From: Brachionus manjavacas
Taxonomy: Eukaryota > Rotifera > Eurotatoria > Ploima > Brachionidae
Direction: 5' to 3'
Assembly (NCBI GenBank): GCA_019054805.1
Contig: JAHQIY010000003.1
Location: 372,001 to 436,000 of the forward strand
Length of the DNA stretch: 64,000 bases
Position numbers and translations under genes: made by a program
Notes under the pieces: model-generated
Databases searched by the model: none
What the model was told of the DNA's origin: nothing
Seen by the model: only the letters and a program-made list of their open reading frames with translations
Part shown: piece by piece, positions 10,711 through 21,299 of the stretch
Numbering within the stretch: the first letter of the stretch is position 1
How the letters are laid out: each line of letters starts with the position of its first letter

Positions 10711-10862
10711 ACGGTCAACAATGAAGCAACTCTGGCTCACTTGGATTTCTAATGTTTTTTTTGTTTATCCGTTTGTGATTTTTTTTACTTAAGCTATTTA
10801 TTCATTAACCTATTGAATGTCATTTATTTGGAGAGTCGAAATTTCTATCTAAAGAGAGGGAA

Positions 10863-10890
10863 TGTTGTGGTGTTCACCACAGATACTTAT
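10863..10890 (+). repeat. 3' LTR of element A, left piece
   Basis: It begins TGTTGTGGTGTTCACCACAG directly after the purine tract GAGAGGGAA and stops at CTTAT, the target duplication of element B. The first bases form a hairpin (GTGGTGTTCACCAC). It continues at 15907. Confidence 0.88.
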
Positions 10891-11207
10891 TGAAGTGTCG
10901 TCACGTGACTAACATACTGTTAGCTGGTGATGATTAATGTTTCATATTTTTACATTTAGGTGCCGATCCTAAATGTAGTTAAAACAAACAACATTTTGCG
11001 CACGGCACCATTTGTAAGCTTTTATATTTAGAAGCTTTTTTCAATAAGAAACACATTTATTTTTCTTTATGTAATTATTCTCTTTGTTTTTTCTATTAGA
11101 ACAAAATTTAATAAGCTTTGCCACAGAGTGGCCACTTTCTATTTAGAAACTTTAAATAAACTTATTTATTGAAACACAACATCTTTTGTTCATTTGAGAA
11201 TACTTCA
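10891..11207 (+). repeat. 5' LTR of element B
   Basis: 317 bp, TGAAGTGTCG to AATACTTCA. It contains a strong inverted repeat around TTAGGTGCCGATCCTAA and an AATAAA-type signal in its 3' part (TTTAAATAAAC). The terminal dinucleotides are TG and CA. A CAAT/TATA arrangement is not obvious. Confidence 0.95.
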
Positions 11208-11208
11208 T

Positions 11209-11222
11209 TGGCGACGAGGAAC
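11209..11222 (+). promoter_or_regulatory. Primer binding site of element B
   Basis: TGGCGACGAGGAAC starts one base after the LTR end (TTCA-T-TGG). It matches element A's site over 12 bases. Confidence 0.7.
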
Positions 11223-11240
11223 AAAAAACAAATTATTAGA

Positions 11241-12100
11241 ATGGAAGAGCAAATGGTACAACCATTCGACGTGAACAACGAAGACGATGTTAGCCAGAGA
11301 TGGGACGAATGGATCACCAGACTCGAAAGGTTAATGTCAATTAAGACAGTCACTGACAAAAAAGTTAAGAGAGATTATCTATTTTTTTTTGGTGGCGTTG
11401 GGCTGGAGCGTTTATTCAAGGACATTGGCGATGAGAAAGAGGAGTATGATGCCATTAAAGCTAAACTTGACACGCATTTTAAGTCTAAGTTTAACGTGAA
11501 ACTGACATCTTACACTTCAGGGACATCTATCAACATCAAGGTGAACCATTTGAGGAGTTTGTAACGAGACTTAAAGAAAAAGCTAAGCTATGTGCATTCA
11601 CTAATCCAAATAGTGAAGTAGCAATACAAATAATCCATTGATGCCAGTCAAACACACTCAAGCGTAAAGCACTAGAGTCTGAAAAGGACTTGAGTCTAGA
11701 TGAACTAATTAAGATTGGCAAACTTGAAGAAACCGTGAATGTTCAATTAAGCGAGTTTAAAAAACGTAACGAAATGACCAAAGAACGAAATGAGGTAAAT
11801 CAGGTCAATCAAAAGAAGCATCAAACTACTAGAACCAATAGTCAGCAAGGAAGAGGTGAAACAAAAGAAAAGAAATGCTTTAGATGTGGACGTAAATATC
11901 CACATGAAAAGACATGCCCAGCCAAAGGAAAGAAATGTCGAAAGTGTGAGAAATATGACCATTTCGAAAGCTGTTGCACAAGCAAGAATGTGAAATATAT
12001 CCATGAATCAAGAGACTCTGAAGAAGATCAGGATTACTGTGTTTGGAGAATAAAGGCGAGAGCAAAGAGTTTGGTCTTAGCCGTAAAAAATTGGTTCATG
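11241..12100 (+). pseudogene. gag: Gag of element B
   Basis: ATG at 11241 opens MEEQMVQPFDVNNED, then the capsid helix block (SQRWDEWITRLERL). A frameshift near 11520 moves the reading to HQGEPFEEFVTRLKEK, a TGA at 11639-11641 follows, and the frame continues with EKDLSLDELIKIGKLEE. Two zinc knuckles follow (CFRCGRKYPHEKTC, CRKCEKYDHFESCC). The copy cannot make an intact Gag. Confidence 0.9.
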
Positions 12101-13830
12101 CCGATGGTAACACTGTTAATGTGTGGCATGAGTCTAGCGTTCACGGTGGACACTGGTGCCCAGGTAAACTTTATGGACGAAAAAAGTTATGATAGATTGA
12201 AATTCAAACCGAAGTTGTACAAGTCCAACACAAGGTTATACGGTTATGGTAATAGCAAGTGTATTGATACTTTGGGAGCTTTTAAAACAAGAGTATTATA
12301 CAATGGGCAACACAGGTCAATACATTTTACGGTAACAAAAGGAAACTGTGGGAATCTGTTAAGTTATCAAAGCTCAGTAGAGTTAGGTATAATGGTCAAA
12401 ATTAACAATGTTCAAGGTGAGAAAACAGACACAAGTTGTGAGAATTTTGCCAAAGTCTACCAAGATTTGTTTTCAGGCAAAGTGGGACTGCTAAAAAATC
12501 ATACGGTAAAGCTACACATAGACGAATCGATTAAGCCGGTACAAGGTAAACTTAGACCAATACCATTTCACATGAGACCACTGGTTGAAACCGAGGTTAA
12601 GAAAATGTAAGAAGACGACATAATTGAGCCTGTAAATGGTCCGACACCATGGGTGTCACCAATCGTCCCGGTGCCAAAACCAGATAGACCTAATGAGGTC
12701 CGAATCTGCACTGACGCACGTGAGGCTAATAAAGCAATTTTGAGGACACGACACACATGTCCCACAGTGGAGGACTTGGCAGTTAGACTAAACGGCGCAA
12801 AGTACATATCAAAATTTGACCTCAAGTCTGGATACCACCAGTTAATGTTAAGTGAGTGCTCTCGATACATCACGGCTTTTTGCACGCATCTTGGTATTTT
12901 TCAATATAAGAGGCTAAATTTTGGAATTAATGCTGCTGCTGAAATATTCCAAAAGACAATAGAACAAGTACTTGCTGGTTTGGAAGGAGTACTAAATTTT
13001 AGTGATGATATTATTGTCTTTGGAAACAATAAAGCAGAGCATGACCAAAGATTAGAAAAAGTACTCAGACGATTAAACGAATCTGGTTTAACAGTTAATG
13101 TGAGATATGTGAGTTTGGCCAGAAGAGTCTAAAGTTCTTTGGTTTACAGTTTTCTGAGAATGGGATTTCAATTAAGACAATGAAATACGATGCACTGCTA
13201 AATGCCGCAGCTCCATCAACTGTTGGAGAGGTTAGAAGTCTGTTAGGTCTTGCAAACTATTGCTCAAGATTCATACCAGACTTTGCAACGATAACAGAAC
13301 CTTTAAGAAATTTGACAAAAAAAGGTGTAAAATGGTCTTGGGAAAAGAATCATGATGAGTCACTAAACAAGTTGAAAAAAGCGCTTTGTAAAAAGGCATT
13401 ATGCTATTTTGATCCAAGGCTTAGGACAGAGATCACAGTAGATGCAAGTCCAGTCGGAATCGCCGCAGTAATGGCTCAATTCCATCATGATACACCAGAC
13501 AAGAAGAACATTGTCATGTATGCAAATAGAAGTCTTTCAAGCGTTGAACAAAGGTACTCACAAGTTGAGCGTGAAGCTCTAGCGTTTGTATGGGCTTGTG
13601 AAAAATTTCATTTGTACCTCTATGCAAAAGAGTTCGACATAGTCACCGACAACAAGGCTGTAGAGCTGATTTTCGGAAATCCGAGGTCAAAACCGAAGGC
13701 AAGAATCGAGAGGTGGTGCCTTAGACTGTTGCCATATAAATTTATTGTCAAGCATAGGCCTGGTGCTGATAACATTGCTGACTACATGTCAAGAAACCCA
13801 ACGGAACCAGCAGATAAAACCTATGAGAAA
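12101..13830 (+). pseudogene. pol: Protease, RT and RNase H of element B
   Basis: The protease has FTVDTGAQVNFMD. A TAA at 12608-12610 interrupts the start of RT. RT blocks include RICTDAREANKAI, SKFDLKSGYHQLML and the active site NFSDDIIVFG. A frameshift near 13100 precedes the thumb (KSLKFFGLQFSENG). RNase H carries TVDASPVG, EREALAFVWACEKF and VTDNKAVELIFG and is uninterrupted to about 13830. It has the same domain order and spacing as element A but with AT-rich codons. Confidence 0.93.
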
Positions 13831-15377
13831 TTTACAGAGAGTTACTTGAATATGGTTTCAAGTCGTTCGATTCCAAAAGCCATCACGCGTAGTGAATTAA
13901 TAGAAGCTACAAGTTGTGACAATGAGTTAATTGAAGTCTCAAAAATGATTCAAGGTCTAGAGTACAAACGGATTGATAGCTTTGAACGAGTCAAAGATGC
14001 ACTATCATTGACAAAAGACGGGTTGGTCCTACGGGGAACATGAATCATCATACCGGGAAGTCTACGTGAACGCATAGTTAAAATTGCCCATAGTGGACAC
14101 ATGGGCATTGTAAAGACCAAGCAATTGGTAAGATGCAACGTTTGGTTTCCTGGTATAGATTCAGAGGTGGAAAACTTGGTGTAGAAATGTGAAAAATGCC
14201 AAATCAACACAGACTCAACGAATTATGAACCATCCATACCCTCTGAAATGCCAGATGGACCATGGCAAATTGTCAGTATTGATTTCTATGGACCACTCAA
14301 ATGTGGCAAGTATTTGATGGTTTTGATGTGCGAGTGTTCTAGGTACCCATTGGTGAAGGTGATATCAAGTACTTCGTCAACGGTAGTAATAGCTATGCTA
14401 AATGAAATATTTAGTGTGTTTGGTATACCTGAGTTGGTTAAGTCCGATAATGGACCGCCATTCAATTCGTTTAAATTCAAAGAGTTTCTAAAGAACAAGG
14501 GTTTAAACATCGTAAGATTTGCCCACTTTGGCCAAGAGCAAACGGCATATGTGAACGGTTTATGAAGAACCTTGGAAAAGTAATGCAAAATAGTTCATAT
14601 GCCCAAAACGACTGGGAAATAGAGTTGATTGAGTTCTTACGTAACTACCGTGATACACCTCATGCATCTACTGGAGTACCACCAAATCAATTGATGTTCA
14701 AAACAACCTCAAAAACATCAAAATTGCCTAAAATTGATAAAAAAGCGCCAGGGATTGATGATCTAATGATTAAAGCCAGAACTCATGACTCTAAAGCTAA
14801 AGCTAAAATAAAGTTATGTAACGACAAGAGACTTAAGGCTAAACAAGTTAAGTTTAATATTGGTGAACAAGTTTTGTTAAAATGGAAGCGTTCAAATAAG
14901 TCCGATTCGCTTTATGATCCAAATCCATTTAAAATTGTGAAAATTAACGGTACTATGGTTACACTTGAAAGAGCTGGAAAGGTCTTGTGCAGAAATTCAT
15001 CATTTATAAAGCCATATGTTAGTACAAGTGATGATAAAAAGTCAAAAAACACCATATTAAGCAACTGGCTGTTTGACGAAGATAAAGTTAAAATTGAAAG
15101 CGATGCAAAAACTGAGCTAAGTGACTCATTAGAATCAGGTGGTGTTATTCAAGATGAAAGTGTACAAAAATCAAATGACACTGAAAGTTTTAATGCGGTT
15201 GAGGAAGTTGAGGCTGAGGACTCATTAGAGGAAGCATTTAATGCAAATGAACAAGAGGAGGGTGAAGATATGAGTGATTCAGGTGATGTGGATAATGATA
15301 GTAAAGGTCGAGACACTGGAAGACCGAAGAGGAATAGGACTAAACCAGACCGCTATGGTAATCCAATCCCACATTAA
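13831..15377 (+). pseudogene. pol: Integrase and acidic tail of element B
   Basis: The zinc-binding domain is complete in its ligands (AHSGHMG, CEKCQ) but has a TGA at 14041-14043 (probably from CGA) and a TAG at 14182-14184. The core has VSIDFYGPL and KSDNGPPFNS; a frameshift near 14520 precedes the third catalytic block (RANGICERFMKNL). From 14562 a clean 271-codon frame covers the integrase C-terminus (QVLLKWKRSNKSD), a long acidic Ser/Glu/Asp tail and a basic end (RPKRNRTKPDRYG), stopping at 15375-15377. Confidence 0.9.
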
Positions 15378-15584
15378 TAAAAATGACAATCAAAAGAAGA
15401 ATCAGTTATATCAATCAAAAAAAAAAAAAAAAAAAAAAAATTTTTTTTTAGAATTGACAATTTAATCATTTATTTAAATCTTCTCTTTCATTTCGTCCAT
15501 TTAAACTATTTAATTATATGGTCAATTATTGTCATTAATTTTTTTTTAAACCATTAAAGTTTAAAAGTAAAAGTTTAGGGAAGA
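15378..15584 (+). other. Element B 3' untranslated part and polypurine tract
   Basis: An A-run followed by a T-run (15419-15449) could form a hairpin. AGTTTAGGGAAGA just before the 3' LTR is the probable polypurine tract that primes plus-strand synthesis. Confidence 0.6.
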
Positions 15585-15901
15585 TGAAGTGTCGTCACGT
15601 GACTAACATACTGTTAGCTAGTGATGATTAATGTTTCATATTTTTACATTTAGGTGCCGATCCTAAATGTAGTTAAAACAAACAACATTTTGCGCACGGC
15701 ACCATTTGTAAGCTTTTATATTTAGAAGCTTTTTTCAATAAGAAACACATTTATTTTTCTTTATGTAATTATTCTCTTTGTTTTTTCTATTAGAACAAAA
15801 TTTAATAAGCTTTGCCACAGAGTGGCCACTTTCTATTTAGAAACTTTAAATAAACTTATTTATTGAAACACAACATCTTTTGTTCATTTGAGAATACTTC
15901 A
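15585..15901 (+). repeat. 3' LTR of element B
   Basis: 317 bp, one base different from the 5' LTR (A at the position of G in GCTGGTGATG). It is followed directly by CTTAT, the second copy of the target duplication. Confidence 0.95.
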
Positions 15902-15906
15902 CTTAT

Positions 15907-16147
15907 CTGTTTATTTATTTATTATGTATGTGAGCGTTAAGTTACTTATGATATTTTTATATTTTATTTTTTTACTATTTGTTTTTGCATGTTCGAGTAG
16001 TTATAGGACTCTCGATAAAATAAAGATATAAATAGAGAGGGGAGAAGCACATGGGGGAATCCCGTTTTTTTGGCTTAAGCTCAAAATAAAGATTTTGAAA
16101 AAGAAGAAAAAAGTTTTTCCTTAACTGGACTTTTTAGCAACTTCACA
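15907..16147 (+). repeat. 3' LTR of element A, right piece
   Basis: It continues the LTR from 10890 (CTGTTTATTTATTTATT) and ends CTTCACA, followed by GACCC, element A's target duplication. It keeps the about 110 bp that the 5' LTR has lost, including GATATAAATAGAGAGG, a likely core promoter, and CTCAAAATAAAGA, a possible polyadenylation signal shared by both LTRs. Confidence 0.9.
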
Positions 16148-16154
16148 GACCCTA

Positions 16155-16250
16155 TTTTTTATTTATATATTTATATATTATTTATTATTTATATTATTTA
16201 TTTATTTATTTATTTGTTATATATTATTATAATTATTATTTATTTATTTC
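16155..16250. repeat. TTTA-type microsatellite
   Basis: Imperfect TTTA/TTAT repeats follow the foldback right end. Confidence 0.8.
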
Positions 16251-16886
16251 AGAAGAAAAAAAAATGAAAATTTCTGCTTCTATCAGTAATTTTTGGACAA
16301 TTTTTATAATTTTGCCTTAATCCAATTTAAAACATCTTGAATCATTTTTTTTACCTGAAAATTTCCCACAATTAATTATAATTTTTTTTTAATAAATAAA
16401 AATTGGTTCTCTTTTATTTTATTTGTTAAAAAAATTTTATTCACAAAATAGACAAAAAACTAATTTGCCAACATTTTCTTCGTTCTATGATGAGCCATGT
16501 TTATACGAATATCCCCTGTTTCAACCTTAAAGAAATTTATAATTTTTTTTTTAATTTAAATCAAATTAGTGTGTTAGGCTATTGAAAGACAAATTAAGTA
16601 ATTTTAATTATTTAACTAGTACATTTTATTTTTATTTTTTGCAAACTAATTTTTAAAAAACAAATGTTTTTGGGACTTATGATTTCAAGTGTCAAAAATT
16701 GGTCCACTATTGTTCTTTTCTTAAATCAATGATCTACAATAAAGAATATAAAATGTACTCCCGAATGGTATCAGAAATAGACGCAGATTTAGTTTTCGAA
16801 TTTTGTTTTTGAGTGAACTCAAGATTTGCTTTTTTTCTTTGAATTTGAATCTTAACTTAATAAGATCAACAAGAAATAAAAAAGAT
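16251..16886. other. AT-rich spacer
   Basis: No frame or repeat of note; simple A/T tracts. Confidence 0.3.
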
Positions 16887-17400
16887 GGTTCTCCCAGTTG
16901 ACTGTTGGTAGATGATAATAATTTTGAGTACAAAGTCAGCTATGAAGGGAAAAATGGAAAAATTATATGGCGCTGCAACAACACCGAATTTCATAAATGT
17001 AACGGGGCTGTCTATACACAAGGCCATAAAAAGCCAATTCTTAAGAAGATTTTGTCTTATTCGATTACTCAAGTTGTGAAAACAAGAGTGATCGAATTTT
17101 GAATGTTGTGTTGTATCTATAAACAATTATTTAGCATTCCCATTTTTTTAAAATGGTAAAAGTTTACCACTTGTCTATGCACTTTTAAATAACAAACTCG
17201 AGAAAACTTACTAAATAATTTTTGAATTTATTTAAAACAAAATTTTAAATCAACCAGATTCAATTTCGTGTGATTTCGAGTTAGCAATCATAAATGCCAT
17301 TGAAGATGCTTTCCCAGAAAAAATTCACTCTAGATAATTCATCATTGAAAAAAGCATCCACATACTTCTGCGTCTGGGAAAACAATTATCAAATTTTAAA
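16887..17400 (+). pseudogene. FLYWCH-MULE transposase remnant
   Basis: The plus strand reads LVDDNNFEYKVSYEGKNGKI and WRCNNTEFHKCNGAVYTQG, a FLYWCH-type zinc finger (the W-x-C, C and H pattern is partly visible). Downstream, with stops, come PLVYALLNNKLEKTY and DFELAIINAIEDAFPEKI, matching the MULE transposase core that follows FLYWCH domains in animal MULEs. Most of the protein between the blocks is deleted or scrambled. No terminal repeats were found. Confidence 0.65.
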
Positions 17401-19095
17401 ATTCTGAATGAATGAATGAATAAAAATTGAATAAAATAAAAAAGTTATTTTTACTAAACTGTAAATTTCTTAGTTGTAAATATAAAATTAAAATTTATCT
17501 ATTTGTTATTTTCTTTATGAACATTGATAAAAAGTTTTTTGGTTGAGAACATTTTTTTCTGATCGACAACTTTGTGTTATATAATAAATTTTTTTGAGCT
17601 TTCAATTCAAGTAATGAAATATGCTGCAACTGAGAACTAGCGTGATGAAGTGAGACATTTTGGACGAAGTTCCGAAGGACTATTAATTAATAAAACTATC
17701 CTGGACACTATATGAGCCGCAATCTTTTTGACTCTAGCCAGATTAAATGTCTATAGTTTCACGGAGAAATTCCATGATGAGTCTAACAAATTGTTAGTAT
17801 TTAACACTTTAAAATATTAGATATCGAAAATGGAAACTAAGAACTTTATTAGCGGCCCTTTTTGGTACTTATTTTGCGTATTGCTCAATAAATTTTGTTA
17901 TTTTTGACAATTTTTTTTCATCAAAATTAATTAATTTTGATCACAAAATATTTTTATTTTCATGCAAAAAAAAAAAGTATAAAACCCGAAGACGGTATTT
18001 TTGGACCCTCTAAAATATTATATTTTATTTTAATAAAAAAATCAAAAAATGGCTAATTATGCTTGTAATTCCAAACTCTACTAAATTTCAATAATTCCTA
18101 TAATAATTATTAATTTTTTGAACCATGTCTCGTTGAAAGCTGCCTTACAAGCTCTTGAAGGGCTATTTCCTATTTATCTTTGTTTAAAAAATTCCTATAT
18201 TTTAAAAATATTATCTGTTAAAAATTTAGAAAAAATTTATTTCCTAATTTTTACAGTTCAAAAAAATTAAATAATTTATCAAACTTATTAAAATATTAAT
18301 CATAAAATAAATTATTAATTTTTTTTATTTATTTATTCTTATTTTCGATTGTAAAAATTTTTAATCTAAATTTTTTTTTTTACATTTAAAGCCTGTGAGG
18401 CCATCTATTGAATAAATAAATAAATTAATTAATTAATAACTTTTTAAGTAAACAGAATCAAACATTGCCGTCAATTTCGAAACGATCAAATTGAGACGAA
18501 TTGAAGTGTTAAAGCCTCGAAAAACCAAAGATATAAACAATGAGATAAAATTTAATTATATTATTAATAATATAATTGAAAAAATAATATCAATCGACGA
18601 ATTTTACTATCAGTTAAGTTTAATTTAAAACTTTAATTTCATTTTTTTTGCTTCAATAAATATAATAATTAACTTTAAAAACTCATAAATTAAATTAAAT
18701 ACAATTTTTTGATAATTTCTTCTTTTTTCCTTGTCAAATCACTTCAATAGTATTAAAATTTAAAACTGCCAATAAATATAATGTTTAAAAATGAAATGTT
18801 CAGATTTTAAACTTAAGTGTTTAAAATTTAGGAATCTAATTTTTTGAAAAGATTTTGGACTGTTTGCATTTAGGATATTGAAAATTAATAGTAGTTAGAA
18901 ATTAGAATGTTAAAAATTAGGACGCTAGCTCATGAAGAGGCAAGTCTTAGAGAAACGATAAATTTTAGATGAGAAAGTTTGACCATCAAGCTATGCTACA
19001 CGTAAATAAATGAGATATCTTTTATCGGTATCTTTTATGCAAGAGTTTCCTCCCAAAGTTATGTGGTCAAGAATTTATGAAGTGTAATTTGTTTC
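17401..19095. other. AT-rich stretch with a dispersed-repeat segment
   Basis: The only recognisable item is 17726-17800 (GACTCTAGCCAGATTAAATG and onward), which recurs at 35035-35115. A phrase ATTTTTGGACCCTCT occurs at about 17998 and again at about 19404 in the same orientation. No gene seen. Confidence 0.4.
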
Positions 19096-19098
19096 TGA

Positions 19099-19203
19099 AG
19101 TAAAGGAAACAAATCGAGCTATACTTGTGACAAATTTAAACATTTTACATGTGGTCTTTGTGAAGGGAAGAAGGTTTTTAAATCGATCTGTAAAAACTGT
19201 TAA
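19099..19203 (+). pseudogene. Short Cys-rich peptide, possible transposase C-terminus
   Basis: A 34-codon frame without ATG reads SSYTCDKFKHFTCGLCEGKK and ends SICKNC. The C-x-C-type spacing resembles the cysteine-rich C-terminus of piggyBac-like transposases, but nothing upstream supports this and the fragment is short. Treat it as an unidentified zinc-finger-like remnant. Confidence 0.25.
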
Positions 19204-19502
19204 GAACAAGTAATACGAATTTTATTCTAAATTAATATAATTAAATCCTGTATTTGTATTTAATTTTCTTAATGAATGATTTTAAGTTTTTTTAAATCAA
19301 AATGAAAATTAATAAGAGACTTTTGTTTTTATATTCAATATTTTTTTTTAACATATTTTAAGTAATTATGGTAACTTATGTTACCAAAATAGGTTATTTT
19401 TTTAAAGTAAATTTTTGGACCCTCTTAGTACTTTTAAAACGTTTTGTATAACTTTTACTTAAAGAAATATTATTGTTCCTGAAATAATATGCTACATTAT
19501 TA

Positions 19503-20249
19503 GAACTTCAGGCTGATCTAGACCTTCTAATGGAATGGACTGATATCTGGTCAGCTGATTTAAACCTAAAAAAGTGTAAAGCTATGTATATCGGGAAAAG
19601 GAAAGAGAAAGGGGATTATTCAATGTCAAATTCAAAAATTACTCACGTTTTAGAAGAGATTACTGAGGAAAAGGACCTTGGGGTGTTTGTAACAAGTGAT
19701 CTTAAATAGAGCAAGCAGTGCACAGTCACAGCTATGAAAGCGAATAGAACATTGGGTCAAATAAAGAATTGTTTGAAGAGTCTTGGCCGAGAATCACTGA
19801 GACTCCTTTATACTTCACTTGTTAGACCACACTTAGAGTATGCAGTGAGTATGTGGGGCCCATATTTAAAGACAGATATAAAGATCATAGAAAGAGTTCA
19901 AAGAAGAGCAACAAAGCTTGTAGATTCTACCAGAGTAAAACCGTATGAAAAGAGGTTGAAAGACTTCAATCTCATAAGCCTTGAAAATCGTCGCCTGAGA
20001 GGTGATTTAATTCAAATGTATAAAATAGTTAATGGTCTAGAAAAAGTATCTCTAATGAATGGTATCAACTACACTAAAAATAGCACAATAAACCTAGGAG
20101 ACCACATGACAAACGACTTGTCCGTGAAATAAATCGAAGAGGTTCATCAAGATATAATTTTTTAACAAACCGTTTAGCAAAGGATTGGAACAGTTTGACA
20201 AAAAATGCAATTAATGCGAAAACAATCAACGCTAAGCTATATCTATAGC
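19503..20249 (+). pseudogene. Jockey-like LINE reverse transcriptase, C-terminal fragment
   Basis: It starts inside the RT thumb (ELQADLDLLMEWTDIWSADL, LKKCKAMYIGKRKEK) and runs through ITEEKDLGVFVTSDL. A TAG lies at about 19708, followed by a 132-codon frame with the typical LINE C-terminus (LLYTSLVRPHLEYAVSMWGP, IERVQRRATKLVDS). A frameshift near 20090 leads to GSSRYNFLTNRLAKDWNSL in another frame. It is 5'-truncated, as is usual for LINE insertions. The 3' tail is short and A/T-rich. Confidence 0.88.
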
Positions 20250-20287
20250 TACTTAAAATAAAATATATTTAATAACTAACTTTTTTA

Positions 20288-20673
20288 TCAGTTTTGAGAA
20301 TTAGGCATTCTATTAATTTAAACATAATCTAAAATTTGTTCGTCTAATTCTATTTCAATTCACCCTTATCCTTTTTCGATAAAAATTGGGTGAACCAATT
20401 GTTCAAAAAATCTGGGAACAAGAATTTTTTTTTATTAATAAGTGAACTTTGGTTCATCTATCAGACTAGACCCAGTTTTTCAACGATTGAATATAAACTT
20501 TTTTTTTTGTCCCTACTCTATCCTAGTGGATAATAGGGAGGCGCTAATCTAGTTTTCAAGTACCTTTATTATTATTTTTTTTGAAACTGAAAAAAATATT
20601 TGAAACATCGCACTTTTTCAATATTATTTCAACATTGGACACATTTTGTAATTGAAACAAAAAAAATTAAACC
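20288..20673. mobile_element. Truncated GGTTTAAT element with nested GTTCAC MITE
   Basis: It matches the right half of the complete element at 47421-48589: TTTTGAGAATTAGGCATTCT, then a GTTCAC-rich arm ending near GGTGAAC..TAGACCCAG, then GATTGAATATAAA, and finally the terminal repeat ending ATTAAACC at 20673. A SINE 3' fragment (20510-20571) is inserted between the MITE arm and the terminal repeat. The left half is missing. Confidence 0.65.
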
Positions 20674-21299
20674 AATTTTTTTGAAAAATATGGCTTATAT
20701 GCTTTTCGACATAGATTTTCAGATTTTTTAGACAATATTCTTTCATTTCTCGCCTGTGAAATTAAAAAAAAGTCTTTTTAAAAATGACTTTATCGATATA
20801 TATTTTTATTTTTTTATTTGGATATTGTCACTTTCACGTCCAATTGGCCAAGCTAACCCTAAAAAATTAAAAAACTAATCCAAATCTTGAAATTTAATAT
20901 CACAATGGAATTTTAATTGATCGGTAAAATATTAATTACAAACAATTTTGACAACCTATTTTCAGATATCATTTAGATATACTATTATCAGATAACAAAA
21001 TGTTCACCTAATTTTAACAAATTATTTTTGTTCACATAAACACTAATGTTCACTTAAACCTTGACTGTTCACATAAAAATGCTCTTGTTCACCTAACATT
21101 CAATGCTAAAAAATTAAAAGAATAAAAAAATAAAAAATTTCATAAATATTTTTTTCATAAGTTTGTTAAAATTTTTTTGAAACTTTTAAAAAGAAAAAGT
21201 AAGCGCTTACTTAAATTTAAGAACAAGTGATGATATATTTAAGATATATAAAAGTTGAAAAAATTTTCAACTAAACTATTTGCTTATTTGTATTTCAAA

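Larger units (their letters stand above)
10891..15901 (+). mobile_element. Ty3/Gypsy element B, young copy nested in element A's 3' LTR
   Basis: A 5,011-bp element with two 317-bp LTRs (10891-11207 and 15585-15901) that differ at a single base by my reading (GCTGGTGATG versus GCTAGTGATG). LTRs start TGAAG and end CTTCA. The 5-bp target duplication is CTTAT (10886-10890 and 15902-15906). Layout is PBS, Gag, protease, RT, RNase H, integrase, acidic tail, purine tract, LTR, the same as element A and clearly related to it. It is much more AT-rich than A. The reading frame is broken in at least seven places although the LTRs look new. Confidence 0.95.
6369..16147 (+). mobile_element. Ty3/Gypsy element A (GC-rich), host of nested element B
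   Basis: The 5' LTR is 6369-6521 and the 3' LTR is 10863-10890 plus 15907-16147. The whole is flanked by a 5-bp target duplication GACCC (6364-6368 and 16148-16152). Internal order is PBS, Gag with two zinc knuckles, protease, RT, RNase H, integrase, C-terminal tail, purine tract (GAGAGGGAA), LTR. The interior is strikingly GC-rich compared with its own LTRs and the flanks. Lesions include a gag deletion, frameshifts near 7720, 8460 and 10350, and a TAG in RNase H. Element B sits inside the 3' LTR. Confidence 0.93.
5774..16154. mobile_element. Foldback/MITE element with CACAA-periodic arms, split by nested Gypsy elements
   Basis: The left arm starts TAGGGAATATTATTTC (5774). The right arm, read on the minus strand, starts TAGGGTCAACC (16154-16148) and continues at 6368 on the far side of the Gypsy insertion. 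The arms are imperfect inverted repeats in which (A/G)CACAA recurs about every 20-30 bp (5790-5960 and, inverted, 6215-6360). Both ends are flanked by runs of five or more T. The original element was about 600 bp with an AT-rich centre and no gene; Gypsy element A inserted 6 bp inside its right terminus. Confidence 0.7.

Noticed and set aside
7846..10721. Long antisense open frames opposite Gypsy element A (for example 8177-8836 and 9818-10270 on the minus strand)
   Set aside because: They mirror the GC-rich codons of pol on the plus strand, which lowers stop frequency. They have no domains and no start context.
16155..16250. TTTA repeats considered as part of element A or the foldback
   Set aside because: They lie outside the GACCC duplication and the TAGGG terminus, so they are flanking microsatellite.
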